The notes beneath the pieces were generated by a model. The model saw only the letters and a list, made by a program, of their open reading frames with translations. It ran no database searches and was not told the DNA's origin. The position numbers and the translations under genes are program-made. DNA of 64,000 nucleotides. Source: an uncultured Aquimarina sp. GTDB taxonomy: Bacteria > Bacteroidota > Bacteroidia > Flavobacteriales > Flavobacteriaceae. This document shows positions 8,166 to 17,344 of this stretch, one piece after another; position 1 is the first letter of the stretch, and every line of letters starts with the position of its first letter. The stretch is from positions 1 through 64,000 of the forward strand of contig CANNCQ010000001.1 of assembly GCA_947503135.1 (NCBI GenBank), in the 5' to 3' direction.

Positions 8166-10616
8166 TTACAATTTCTTCGCATTTTTAACTTTTTGCTTAG
8201 TTATTGCGACTTCTAAAACCTGACTCATTTCGGTTACATAATGAAAAGTAACTCCTTTTAGGTAGTCTGCTTTTATTTCTTCAATATCTTTACGGTTGTC
8301 TTCACAAAGAATAATTTCTTTTATCTTAGCACGTTTAGCAGCAAGAATTTTTTCTTTAATTCCGCCAACAGGAAGCACTTTTCCGCGAAGTGTAATTTCG
8401 CCAGTCATAGCTAAGTTCTTTTTTACTTTTCGCTGAGTAAGTAGTGAAATGAGAGAAGTTAACATAGTAATACCCGCACTTGGACCATCCTTTGGGGTAG
8501 CACCTTCTGGTACGTGTATATGTATATTATAAGAGGTAAATACCTCAGATTTAATTCCAAATGTATCTGCATTTGCTTTAATATACTCTAAAGCAATGGT
8601 AGCAGATTCTTTCATTACTTTACCAAGGTTTCCTGTAATGCTTAGTGTTCCTTTTCCTTTTGAAAGAATTGATTCAATAAATAAAATATCTCCACCAACC
8701 TGTGTCCAGGCTAAACCAGTCACCACCCCTGCAACTTCGTTGTTTTCGTACTTATCACGGTTTAATCGAGCAGGTCCTAAAATAGAAATAATATCTTCTT
8801 TGTTAATAGATACATTGTATTCTTCTTCCATAGCGATGCTTTTTGCAGCATAGCGAACCACTTTAGCAACTTGTTTTTCCAGCCCTCTAACTCCAGATTC
8901 ACGAGTATAGCCTTCTACAACAAATTCGAGTACACTTTTGGTAACTTTTAGTTGGTTGGCTTTTACACCATGTTCTTTTAATTGTTTTGGTAACAAGTGT
9001 TTTTTAGCTATTTCAACCTTTTCTTCAATGGTGTAGCCAGAAACATTTATAATTTCCATTCTATCTCTTAAAGCGGGCTGAATATTACCTAAATTATTTG
9101 CTGTAGCAATGAACATTATTTTAGATAAATCAAAACCTAATTCTAGGAAATTGTCGTAAAATTCACTGTTTTGTTCAGGGTCTAATACTTCTAACAATGC
9201 TGAAGATGGATCACCTTGATGTCCTGATGCTAGTTTATCGATTTCATCCAATACAAAAACCGGATTACTAGTGCCAGCTTTTTTAAGGCTTTGAATAATT
9301 CTACCAGGCATAGCACCAATGTAGGTTTTTCGATGTCCTCTAATTTCAGCTTCATCCCTTAAACCACCTAAGGATACACGTACATATTCACGGCCTAAAG
9401 CTTCTGCTACTGATTTACCAAGTGATGTTTTACCAACTCCAGGAGGGCCGTATAAACATAATATTGGCGACTTCATATCATTACGAAGTTTCAATACAGC
9501 TAAGTATTCTATAATGCGTTTTTTTACGTCTTCCAAGCCATAGTGGTGCTTGTCTAAGATTGTTTGAGCGCGTTTTAAATCAAATTTATCTTTACTAAAA
9601 ATGTCCCAAGGCAAGTCAAGAAATAACTCTAAGTAGTTACGTTGTATAGAATACTCAGCTACCTGAGGATTCATACGTTGCATTTTGCTTAGTTCTTTAT
9701 CAAAATGTTCTTTTGTTTCTTTATTCCATTTTTTTGCTTTTCCTTTAATACGCATTTCTTCAATTTCATCATCATGAGAAACACCACCAAGTTCTTCTTG
9801 GATAGTTTTAATTTGTTGATGTAAGAAATATTCGCGCTGTTGCTTGTTCATATCATTATGAACTTTGTTTTGGATATCATTTTTAAGCTCTAGCTTTTGA
9901 TATTCCAAATTCATTAACTTTAGTGTAGCTAATGCGCGTTCTTGTAAATTATCAATTTCTAAAAGCTCTTGTTTCTCATTTAAAGCCAAGTTCATGTTAG
10001 AAGACACGAAATTGATTAAAAAAGAATTGCTTTCAATATTTTTGATGGCAAAAGATGCCTCACTAGGAATATTTGGACTTTCTTTTATAATTTGTAACGA
10101 TAAATCTTTTACCGATTCAATTATAGCAGAAAATTGTTCATCATTATTTACAGGTTTTTCTTCTTTTACATCGGTAACATTAGCCATCAAAAAAGGATCT
10201 TCAGCTATAATTTCAGTAATTTGAAATCTCTTTTTACCTTGAATGATAACAGTTGTATTTCCATCGGGCATTTTTAAAACCTTTAGTATACGAGCAACAA
10301 CACCAGTTGCGTGTATGTCTTCTAATTTAGGATTTTCAACAGTTTCATCTTTTTGAGCAACAACACCAATAATTTTATCTCCTTTATTAGCGGCATTAAT
10401 AAGTTTGATAGATTTATCTCTACCAGCTGTAATGGGAATTACCACGCCTGGAAATAAAACAGTATTCTTTAAAGGGAGTATTGGTAATGAACCTGGTAAC
10501 TCTTCATTTAAAATCTCTTCTTCATCTTCAGGAGTCATTAAAGGAATTAATTCTGCATCTTCATTCATATCTTGTAATGACAAACTGTCAAGACTAAGTA
10601 GTTTGGATTTGGCCAT
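8166..10616 (-). CDS. lon: ATP-dependent protease Lon
   Basis: This is LonA protease, 816 residues from the chosen start ([14 protein letters not shown]). An in-frame ATG 12 codons upstream (10652) is possible but overlaps a palindrome that looks regulatory. Domains in order are an N-terminal substrate-recognition domain ([19 protein letters not shown]), a coiled-coil helical part, the AAA+ core with Walker [10 protein letters not shown] and Walker [10 protein letters not shown], and the C-terminal protease domain. That domain has the catalytic serine in DGPSAGITM and the lysine in [12 protein letters not shown]. It degrades misfolded and regulatory proteins in the cytoplasm. It is transcribed alone and ends at a bidirectional terminator. 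Confidence 0.97.
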   Translation of the reverse strand: MAKSKLLSLDSLSLQDMNEDAELIPLMTPEDEEEILNEELPGSLPILPLKNTVLFPGVVIPITAGRDKSIKLINAANKGDKIIGVVAQKDETVENPKLEDIHATGVVARILKVLKMPDGNTTVIIQGKKRFQITEIIAEDPFLMANVTDVKEEKPVNNDEQFSAIIESVKDLSLQIIKESPNIPSEASFAIKNIESNSFLINFVSSNMNLALNEKQELLEIDNLQERALATLKLMNLEYQKLELKNDIQNKVHNDMNKQQREYFLHQQIKTIQEELGGVSHDDEIEEMRIKGKAKKWNKETKEHFDKELSKMQRMNPQVAEYSIQRNYLELFLDLPWDIFSKDKFDLKRAQTILDKHHYGLEDVKKRIIEYLAVLKLRNDMKSPILCLYGPPGVGKTSLGKSVAEALGREYVRVSLGGLRDEAEIRGHRKTYIGAMPGRIIQSLKKAGTSNPVFVLDEIDKLASGHQGDPSSALLEVLDPEQNSEFYDNFLELGFDLSKIMFIATANNLGNIQPALRDRMEIINVSGYTIEEKVEIAKKHLLPKQLKEHGVKANQLKVTKSVLEFVVEGYTRESGVRGLEKQVAKVVRYAAKSIAMEEEYNVSINKEDIISILGPARLNRDKYENNEVAGVVTGLAWTQVGGDILFIESILSKGKGTLSITGNLGKVMKESATIALEYIKANADTFGIKSEVFTSYNIHIHVPEGATPKDGPSAGITMLTSLISLLTQRKVKKNLAMTGEITLRGKVLPVGGIKEKILAAKRAKIKEIILCEDNRKDIEEIKADYLKGVTFHYVTEMSQVLEVAITKQKVKNAKKL

Positions 10617-10634
10617 ATATGTGATGTTGTCAAA

Positions 10635-10652
10635 TTGACAGTTATCTGTCAA
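10635..10652. promoter_or_regulatory. Perfect palindrome upstream of lon
   Basis: TTGACAG-ttat-CTGTCAA is an uninterrupted inverted repeat ending 18 bases upstream of the lon ATG. A half-copy TTGTCAA at 10628-10634 adjoins it on the lon side. It looks like an operator for a dimeric repressor or an mRNA hairpin controlling lon. It is not a CIRCE element. The regulator is unknown. Confidence 0.5.
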
Positions 10653-10865
10653 TAAGTAACGTTAATATCTATTATTATTTTAGCAGTCTATTGAAAATAA
10701 ACGGACTGTAAAGATAAGGTCTCTTATCAAGATAATAAAGTCAATTGTTATGCCAATTTATACACACGATTGGTAATCTAAGTTTAATAATCACATAAAG
10801 GGAATGTGATAAAGCTAATTGAATTCGTAAAAATCCTTATTTTTGCAACTCAGACTAAAATAACT

Positions 10866-12125
10866 ATGAAAGATTTATTTGAAAAGATATATGCAGATAA
10901 AGGACCTTTAGGAAAATGGGCAGATAAAGCAGAAGGCTATTTTGTTTTTCCTAAGTTAGAAGGGCCTATTTCTAATAGAATGAAATTTCAAGGTAAAGAA
11001 GTAATTACTTGGAGTATTAATGACTATTTGGGACTAGCTAATCATCCTGAAGTTCGTAAAGTTGATGCTGAGGCAGGTAAAAAATATGGATCGGCTTATC
11101 CGATGGGAGCTCGAATGATGAGTGGTCATACTGATATGCATGAGCAATTACAAAATGAATTAGCAGCATTTGTTAAAAAAGAAGCGGCTTATTTATTGAA
11201 TTTTGGATATCAAGGAATGGTTTCGACTGTTGATGCCTTGGTTTCAAAAGATGATGTAATTGTGTATGATGTTGATGCACATGCTTGTATTATAGATGGT
11301 GTTCGTTTACATGCGGGGAAGCGTTTTACGTATCGACATAATGATATGGAAAGCATTGAGAAGAACTTAATGCGTGCAACTAAGATGGCTGAAAAAACAG
11401 GTGGAGGGATTTTATTGATTTCGGAAGGTGTTTTTGGTATGCGAGGAGAGCAAGGAAAATTGAAAGAAATAGTTGCTCTTAAAGAAAAATACAATTTCCG
11501 TTTATTTGTTGATGATGCCCATGGTTTTGGTACATTAGGTAAAACGGGTGCAGGTGCAGGAGAGGAGCAAGGAGTGCAGGATCAAATAGATGTGTATTTT
11601 GCTACCTTTGCTAAATCATTGGCTTCTACGGGAGCATTTATAGCTGCTGATCAAGAAATTATTGATTACTTAAAATACAATTTACGTTCTCAAATGTTTG
11701 CCAAATCATTGCAGATGCAATTGGTTGAGGGAGCTCTAAAACGTTTAGACATGCTGCGAACTATGCCTGAGCTGAAAGATAAACTTTGGGAAAATGTAAA
11801 TGCATTACAAAACGGTTTACGGGAAAGTGGTTTTGATATTGGAACAACACAAAGTTGTGTAACTCCGGTATATTTAAAAGGAAGTATTCCTGAAGCTATG
11901 GCTTTAGTAAAAGATTTGAGAGAAAATCACGGTATTTTTTGTTCAATTGTTGTTTACCCAGTGATTCCAAAAGGGCTGATTTTATTACGATTAATACCTA
12001 CAGCTTCCCATACTTTAAAAGATGTTGAGGAAACTTTAGTGGCTTTTTCTGCTATTAGAGAAAAATTAGAAACAGGTGTTTATAAAAGATTAACAGCAGC
12101 AATGGCCGCTGAAATGGGAGTATAG
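10866..12125 (+). CDS. Alpha-oxoamine synthase, serine palmitoyltransferase-like
   Basis: This 419-residue PLP enzyme belongs to the alpha-oxoamine synthase group (KBL/AONS/SPT). The start chosen is MKDLFEKIYADKG; the 20 residues upstream in the open frame are not conserved-looking. Motifs are NDYLGLANHPEV near residues 55-66, MMSGH near 84-88, VDDAHGFGTLGKTG near 215-228, and the PLP lysine in ATFAKSLASTG near 246-256. It condenses an amino acid with an acyl-CoA or acyl-ACP. In Bacteroidota, relatives start sphingolipid synthesis (serine) or sulfonolipid synthesis (cysteate). The sequence does not tell me which, nor fully exclude glycine C-acetyltransferase. It stands alone between lon and a terminator. 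Confidence 0.85.
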   Translation: MKDLFEKIYADKGPLGKWADKAEGYFVFPKLEGPISNRMKFQGKEVITWSINDYLGLANHPEVRKVDAEAGKKYGSAYPMGARMMSGHTDMHEQLQNELAAFVKKEAAYLLNFGYQGMVSTVDALVSKDDVIVYDVDAHACIIDGVRLHAGKRFTYRHNDMESIEKNLMRATKMAEKTGGGILLISEGVFGMRGEQGKLKEIVALKEKYNFRLFVDDAHGFGTLGKTGAGAGEEQGVQDQIDVYFATFAKSLASTGAFIAADQEIIDYLKYNLRSQMFAKSLQMQLVEGALKRLDMLRTMPELKDKLWENVNALQNGLRESGFDIGTTQSCVTPVYLKGSIPEAMALVKDLRENHGIFCSIVVYPVIPKGLILLRLIPTASHTLKDVEETLVAFSAIREKLETGVYKRLTAAMAAEMGV

Positions 12126-12154
12126 GTATATACTTTCTGTTTATTTCATGACGA

Positions 12155-12188
12155 AAAAAGCTTTGAAGTTAATTCAAGGCTTTTTTTT
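12155..12188 (+). terminator. Terminator after the oxoamine synthase
   Basis: The stem AGCTTTGAA / TTCAAGGCT (one G-U pair) has a five-base loop and is followed by eight T's, about 30 bases past the stop. Confidence 0.85.
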
Positions 12189-12401
12189 GACGTATCAGTA
12201 TTTGCGCTAGTGTTATTTTTGAATTATTATAGTTAAAGTGGTGTTGTCTTTAAGTATGCCTTAAAACACATTTATTAACAAAAAAGCACGCTTTAAGAAG
12301 AATAAAGAAATAAAGAGACTCTTACAAACACTACTATAATTAAATATATTTTATGAATATCCGTAATTATAAAAAGCCTTATTTGAGAGTAAAAATTAGC
12401 C

Positions 12402-13302
12402 ATGAATATCTTCAGTTTTACTGCTCATTTTGATAGTAAAAAAGCTTGTCGTCTCCATTTTAAATCTGAAAGAGAAAAAATAGGTGTAAAATTCCGTCGA
12501 TGTAGTCATACACATCATTATTGGATGAAGTCAGTTTGGAGTTGTTAATGCAAATCATGTGGAAGCAGTACTTCTTTAAAAAGTGGCGCGATTATGCAAA
12601 GCTCTAATTTATCGTTTATGACCTGGTATAAAGCTATGTTTTTAATAACTACTACAAAAAAAAAGGCTTTTCGCCTAAAGAAATTAAGAAGTAATTAGGT
12701 TTAAAAAGATATGAACCTGTATAGGCTATGGTTCATCAACTTCGTGAAGCTATGGGTAATTGAGATGCTCGTTATATCAGGGGGTATGATTGAAATGAAT
12801 GATGGGTATTTCACGTTTGTATCCTCTGAAATAGAGTAACAAAGAGCAAAAAGAGACGTGGAGCAGTAGGGAAGCAGAATGTAATGATTATGGCTGAATC
12901 TACACCATTAGAAGATATTAAAACAAGAAAGAAGGAGCGACAGTGTCGTTATTTCAAAGTTAAAGTGTTGGATAGTCATAAAACATAAGTGGTAAATAAT
13001 ACCGTTGCTACCTCTTTAGATGAACAAAGTGTTGTTTTTACAGATAGGAGTACCTCATGTTGATATTGCTGATTTCGTAGAATTTTATAGCTCTGAAAAG
13101 CCAGATAAAGAAACAACGAAAGAGACTTTAAAACGGGTGCATATTACAATCAGTAACGCCAAACGGAACTTACTGGGTAATTTTCATACGGTTAAAAGAA
13201 AATACCTCGAGTTATACCTAAACGAGTTTGTTTATAAACTCAACAGAAGGTATTTTGAATAGAAACTCTTCGATAGGCTTGTAATTGCTAGTATTACAGG
13301 TT
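12402..13302 (+). pseudogene. Decayed IS1595-family (ISXO2-like) transposase
   Basis: A near full-length transposase can be followed across frameshifts and stops. It starts MNIFSFTAHFDSKKACRLHFK and continues through a zinc-ribbon-like region (RRCSHTHHYW, CKSCGSSTSLKSG). Next come MQSSNLSFMTWYKAMFL and GMIEMNDGYFTFVSSEIE, which holds the expected acidic residue. It ends in ISNAKRNLLGNFHTVKRKYLELYLNEFVYKLNRRYF near 13258, then KLFDRLVIAS. I count at least five disabling changes, so the element is old and inactive. I could not identify clear terminal inverted repeats or a target duplication. It marks the left edge of the accessory region, immediately before the restriction-modification operon. 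Confidence 0.85.
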
Positions 13303-13517
13303 TACGAATAAAATCGGATATTCAATTCTACAATTCTATTTTTATAAAAAAGTTACAAGCTTAAAGTTTGTTTTTTACAACTCAACCGGGCTATATTAGT
13401 AATCAAATCAACTAGCTTTTTAATGCTTTTAACGATTAGCTTAAAAAAGTAAATCTTTTGTTTATTTTTTTAAAAGTGCTTATAAACAGCAATTAACATC
13501 AACATTACAACACATAC

Positions 13518-15071
13518 ATGGCAAAACAAGTAATAACCAAATCTATAGAAGAAAGCCTTTGGCAAGCCTGCGATAAATTAAGAGGTTCTGTAGAGTCTAG
13601 CGAATACAAACACGTTGTATTAGGCTTAATATTCTTAAAATTTGCCAGCGATAAATTTGAAGAGCGTAGAGAAGAACTTATAGAAGAAGGACAAGAAAAA
13701 TACGTAGAAATGAAAGATTTCTACAATATGAAAAATGTCTTTTTCTTAAACGAAACTTCGCGTTGGAACTATATAAAAACCAACGCCAAACAAGACGATT
13801 TAGCCCTTAAAATTGATACCGCTTTACACCAAATAGAAAAAAACAATCCGGCGCTTAAAGGCGCATTGCCCGATAATTATTTTTCTAGATTAGGATTAGA
13901 CAAAACCAAACTTGCTTCGCTTATAGACCAAATAAGCGAAATAAACACCATTGCCGACAAACAAAACGATATTGTGGGGCGTGTGTACGAGTATTTTTTA
14001 GCCAAATTTGCCATAAAAGAAGGAAAAGGAAAAGGAGAATTCTATACCCCTAAAAGTATTGTAAATCTTATTGCCGAACTTATAGAGCCTTACCAAGGTA
14101 TTATTTACGACCCTGCTTGTGGTTCGGGGGGTATGTTTGTACAGTCTGTTAAGTTTATAGAAAACCACTACGGAAACAAAAAAGAAGTTTCTGTTTACGG
14201 GCAGGAATACACCAATACCACCTACAAACTGGCAAAAATGAATCTTGCCATACGTGGTATATCTGCCAATTTGGGCGAAAAAGCAGCCGATACCTTTGGG
14301 GCAGACCAACACCCAGATTTAAAAGCCGATTTTATAATGGCTAACCCACCCTTTAACCAAAAAGATTGGCGTGGTAAAGACCAACTTACAGACGACCCAC
14401 GCTGGCAAGGCTACGATGTACCGCCAAAAAGTAATGCCAATTACGGTTGGATTTTAAATATGGTATCTAAACTATCAGACAATGGAGTGGCTGGGTTTAT
14501 ATTAGCAAATGGCGCACTTTCTGGCGGTGGCGAAGAATACAAAATACGTAAAAAACTTATTGAAAATAACTTGGTAGAGGCTATTATTATTTTACCAAGA
14601 AATATGTTTTATACCACCGATATTTCGGTAACGCTATGGGTTTTAAACAAGAACAAAACTGAAAAAACAGTTAGTAAAGGAACAGAAACTAGGAATTACC
14701 GCAACCGCGAAAACGAAATTCTGTTTATGGATTTACGCCAAAAGGGCGAGCCTTTTGAAAAGAAATACATACAGTTTAACAATACCCAAATTGAGGATAT
14801 TACTAACTCGTTCCATACGTGGCAAACAGATAAAGAATCTTTTGAAAATATTCCAGAATACTGCTATTCTGCCACCAAAGAAGAAGTTATTAAAAAAGAC
14901 TATTCTTTAGTGCCTAGCAAGTATATAGAATTTGTAAACCGAGACGAAAACATAGATTTTGATACTAAAATGAAAGGTTTACAAACCGAACTCAAAGACT
15001 TATTAGTACAAGAAGAAACTTCAAAAGTTGATTTACAGAACGTTTTTAAATCTTTAGGCTATGATTTATAA
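13518..15071 (+). CDS. hsdM: Type I restriction-modification methyltransferase subunit HsdM
   Basis: This 517-residue protein has an N-terminal HsdM helical domain (SLWQACDKLRGSVESSEYKHVVLGLIFLKF). Its N6-adenine methylase domain has the SAM-binding motif DPACGSGGMF near residue 200 and the catalytic motif NPPFNQKDW near residue 275. It methylates adenine in the sequence chosen by HsdS and is also needed for cleavage by the full R2M2S complex. The next gene, hsdS, starts inside its last 11 bases, so the two are coupled. Codon use and a lower AT content than the flanking core genes fit acquisition by transfer. Confidence 0.95.
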   Translation: MAKQVITKSIEESLWQACDKLRGSVESSEYKHVVLGLIFLKFASDKFEERREELIEEGQEKYVEMKDFYNMKNVFFLNETSRWNYIKTNAKQDDLALKIDTALHQIEKNNPALKGALPDNYFSRLGLDKTKLASLIDQISEINTIADKQNDIVGRVYEYFLAKFAIKEGKGKGEFYTPKSIVNLIAELIEPYQGIIYDPACGSGGMFVQSVKFIENHYGNKKEVSVYGQEYTNTTYKLAKMNLAIRGISANLGEKAADTFGADQHPDLKADFIMANPPFNQKDWRGKDQLTDDPRWQGYDVPPKSNANYGWILNMVSKLSDNGVAGFILANGALSGGGEEYKIRKKLIENNLVEAIIILPRNMFYTTDISVTLWVLNKNKTEKTVSKGTETRNYRNRENEILFMDLRQKGEPFEKKYIQFNNTQIEDITNSFHTWQTDKESFENIPEYCYSATKEEVIKKDYSLVPSKYIEFVNRDENIDFDTKMKGLQTELKDLLVQEETSKVDLQNVFKSLGYDL

Positions 15072-16317
15072 ACGTTTAGGCGATTACATAAAGCCTGTTA
15101 ACAACCGTAATAAAGAATTAGAGGTTACCACGTTGTTAGGTGTAAGTATTAAAAAAGTATTGATGCCTTCTATTGCCAATACTATTGGTACTAATATGAA
15201 AACCTATAAAATAATTGAGCGAAATCAATTTGCTTATGGTCCTGTAACCTCTAGAAATGGAGATAAAATTTCTATTGCACTTTTAGAAGATTTCGAAAAG
15301 GCTATTGTATCGCAAGCGTATACTGTTTTTAAAGTAATTGATGAAAAAGAAGTATTACCCGAATATTTAATGATGTGGTTTCGCAGACCAGAGTTTGACC
15401 GTTTTGCTCGTTTTAAATCACATGGTAGTGCAAGAGAAATTTTTGATTGGGACGAATTATGCGATACCCAATTACCCATCCCTTCCATAGAAAAACAACA
15501 ACAAATTGTAAACGAGTACAACACCGTAACCAACCGCATACAGCTTAACCAAAAAATAAACACCAACCTAGAGGCTACCGCACAAGCGTTATACAAACAT
15601 TGGTTTGTAGATTTTGAATTTCCAAACCAAGATGGTAAACCTTATAAATCGTCTGGTGGAAAAATGGTATATAATGAGGAATTGGATAAAGATATTCCTG
15701 TTGGGTGGGGTGTGGAGAGAATAAATACTATTGCCGAAATCATTGATGGTGATAGAGGAAAAAACTATCCTAGTCAAGAACATTTTTCAGAAAAAGGGCA
15801 TTGTTTGTTTTTAAATGCAGGTAATGTAACCAAAAAAGGATTTAACTTTTTAAATATTAGTTTTATTTCAAAAGAAAGAGATGAACTTCTAAGAAAAGGG
15901 AAGCTACAAAGAAATGATATAGTTTTAACGTCAAGAGGTACAGTTGGAAATATCGCTTTTTATTCGGAAATAATTGAATATAGTCATCTTAGAATAAATT
16001 CTGGAATGGTAATTTTTCGACCTAAAAACAATAGTTATTCATTATTTACATATTCTTTGATGAAAAGCGATTCAATGAAAAAAGATATTTCCAATTTTAT
16101 GTCTGGCTCTGCTCAACCTCAATTACCAATAAAGGACATTTTAAGAATTCCTATTATTCTACCAGAAAATAAAAGCATATTTTCCTTTAATTCTAAAAGT
16201 ATAATTATTCAAGATGGTATTGAAATAAAGAAAAAAGAAAAAAGAAGTTTAATAAGATTACAAAATCTATTATTAGCCAAAATGACTCAAGTAGTACCAA
16301 AACCCCAAGCTGTATGA
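15061..16317 (+). CDS. hsdS: Type I specificity subunit HsdS
   Basis: This 418-residue protein has the two-part HsdS layout. The first target-recognition domain spans about residues 1-140 and is followed by a conserved helical spacer (EKQQQIVNEYNTVTNRIQLN, then LEATAQALYKHWFVDFEFP). The second recognition domain begins near residue 210 and ends in a second spacer helix (RLQNLLLAKMTQ). It sets the DNA sequence recognised by the whole enzyme; that sequence cannot be derived here. The N-terminal recognition domain is on the short side, but both halves look intact. It overlaps hsdM by 11 bases and the RhuM gene by four. Confidence 0.92.
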   Translation: MIYKRLGDYIKPVNNRNKELEVTTLLGVSIKKVLMPSIANTIGTNMKTYKIIERNQFAYGPVTSRNGDKISIALLEDFEKAIVSQAYTVFKVIDEKEVLPEYLMMWFRRPEFDRFARFKSHGSAREIFDWDELCDTQLPIPSIEKQQQIVNEYNTVTNRIQLNQKINTNLEATAQALYKHWFVDFEFPNQDGKPYKSSGGKMVYNEELDKDIPVGWGVERINTIAEIIDGDRGKNYPSQEHFSEKGHCLFLNAGNVTKKGFNFLNISFISKERDELLRKGKLQRNDIVLTSRGTVGNIAFYSEIIEYSHLRINSGMVIFRPKNNSYSLFTYSLMKSDSMKKDISNFMSGSAQPQLPIKDILRIPIILPENKSIFSFNSKSIIIQDGIEIKKKEKRSLIRLQNLLLAKMTQVVPKPQAV

Positions 16318-17342
16318 GTCAAAATAAAAACATAAGACCAAGTGATGAGCTGAGTGAGTTTGTTTTTTATTCAGCTCCAAATGGTGAAGTTCGTATAGAA
16401 ATATACGTTCAAAATGAAACCGTTTGGCTAACGCAACAAAAAATAGCCGACTTGTTTGGAGTTGACAGAACCGTAGTTTCCAAACACCTTAAAAATATTT
16501 ATGCAGAAGGTGAATTAGATAAAGCGGCAACTAGTGCAAAATATGCACAAGTTCAAAAAGAAGGCACAAGAGACGTAAAACGAAATATAGAATTTTACAA
16601 CCTAGATACCATAATTTCTGTAGGTTACAGGGTAAACTCTACTAAAGCAACACAGTTTCGAATTTGGGCAACTAAAACCTTAAAAGAATATATTATAAAA
16701 GGCTTTACTATAGATGATGAACGCTTAAAACAAGGTAAAACCGTTTTTGGTAAAGATTATTTTAAGGAGTTATTAGAGCGTGTTCGTTCCATTCGCGCCA
16801 GCGAACGTAGAATTTACCAGCAAGTCACCGATATTTTTGCCGAGTGCAGTATAGATTATAACCCAAAGGCTGCTATAACCAAAAAATTCTATGCTACGGT
16901 TCAGAATAAATTTCACTTTGCCATTACAGGAAAAACCGCAGCCGAAATTATTTACTTAAAAGCCGATAGTACAAAACCCAAAATGGGACTAACAAGCTAT
17001 AAAAATGCACCCGACGGCAGAGTGTTAAAGTCAGACACTACTGTAGCTAAGAACTATTTGCAAGAAAAAGAAATAAAACAATTAGAGCGTACGGTAACAG
17101 GTTATTTTGATTATATAGAGGGTTTAATAGAACGAGAAAACACCTTTACTATGGAAGGTTTGGCACTAAGCGTTAATAAGTTTTTAGCTTTCAACGAGTA
17201 CAAAGTGTTAGAGGGCTTGGGAAAAAAGTCAAAGAAACAGGCTGAGAAAAAAGCCTATTCAGAATATGATAAGTTCAATAAAACCCAAAAAATAGAATCT
17301 GATTTTGATAAGATGGTAAAAGGATTAAAAAAAGGGAACTAA
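16314..17342 (+). CDS. RhuM-family protein within the hsd operon
   Basis: This 342-residue protein belongs to the RhuM (virulence protein) family. The N-terminal half holds a helix-turn-helix-like segment (NETVWLTQQKIADLFGVDRTVVSKHLKNIY is the conserved stretch, residues about 30-59). It continues through KRNIEFYNLDTIISVGYRVNS, typical of the family, and the C-terminal part is rich in helices and charge. RhuM genes are often found inside type I restriction operons and other defence islands. Their function is not established, and regulation of the system is a guess. It overlaps hsdS by four bases and is two bases from hsdR, so all four genes form one transcript. Confidence 0.88.
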   Translation: MSQNKNIRPSDELSEFVFYSAPNGEVRIEIYVQNETVWLTQQKIADLFGVDRTVVSKHLKNIYAEGELDKAATSAKYAQVQKEGTRDVKRNIEFYNLDTIISVGYRVNSTKATQFRIWATKTLKEYIIKGFTIDDERLKQGKTVFGKDYFKELLERVRSIRASERRIYQQVTDIFAECSIDYNPKAAITKKFYATVQNKFHFAITGKTAAEIIYLKADSTKPKMGLTSYKNAPDGRVLKSDTTVAKNYLQEKEIKQLERTVTGYFDYIEGLIERENTFTMEGLALSVNKFLAFNEYKVLEGLGKKSKKQAEKKAYSEYDKFNKTQKIESDFDKMVKGLKKGN

Positions 17343-17344
17343 TA

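Noticed and set aside
13020-13262. Separate 80-residue gene
   Set aside because: It is the C-terminal piece of the decayed IS1595 transposase, in frame with its homology.
13998-14312. Minus-strand open frame inside hsdM
   Set aside because: It overlaps a clear methylase domain and its translation looks like an antisense product with no family pattern.
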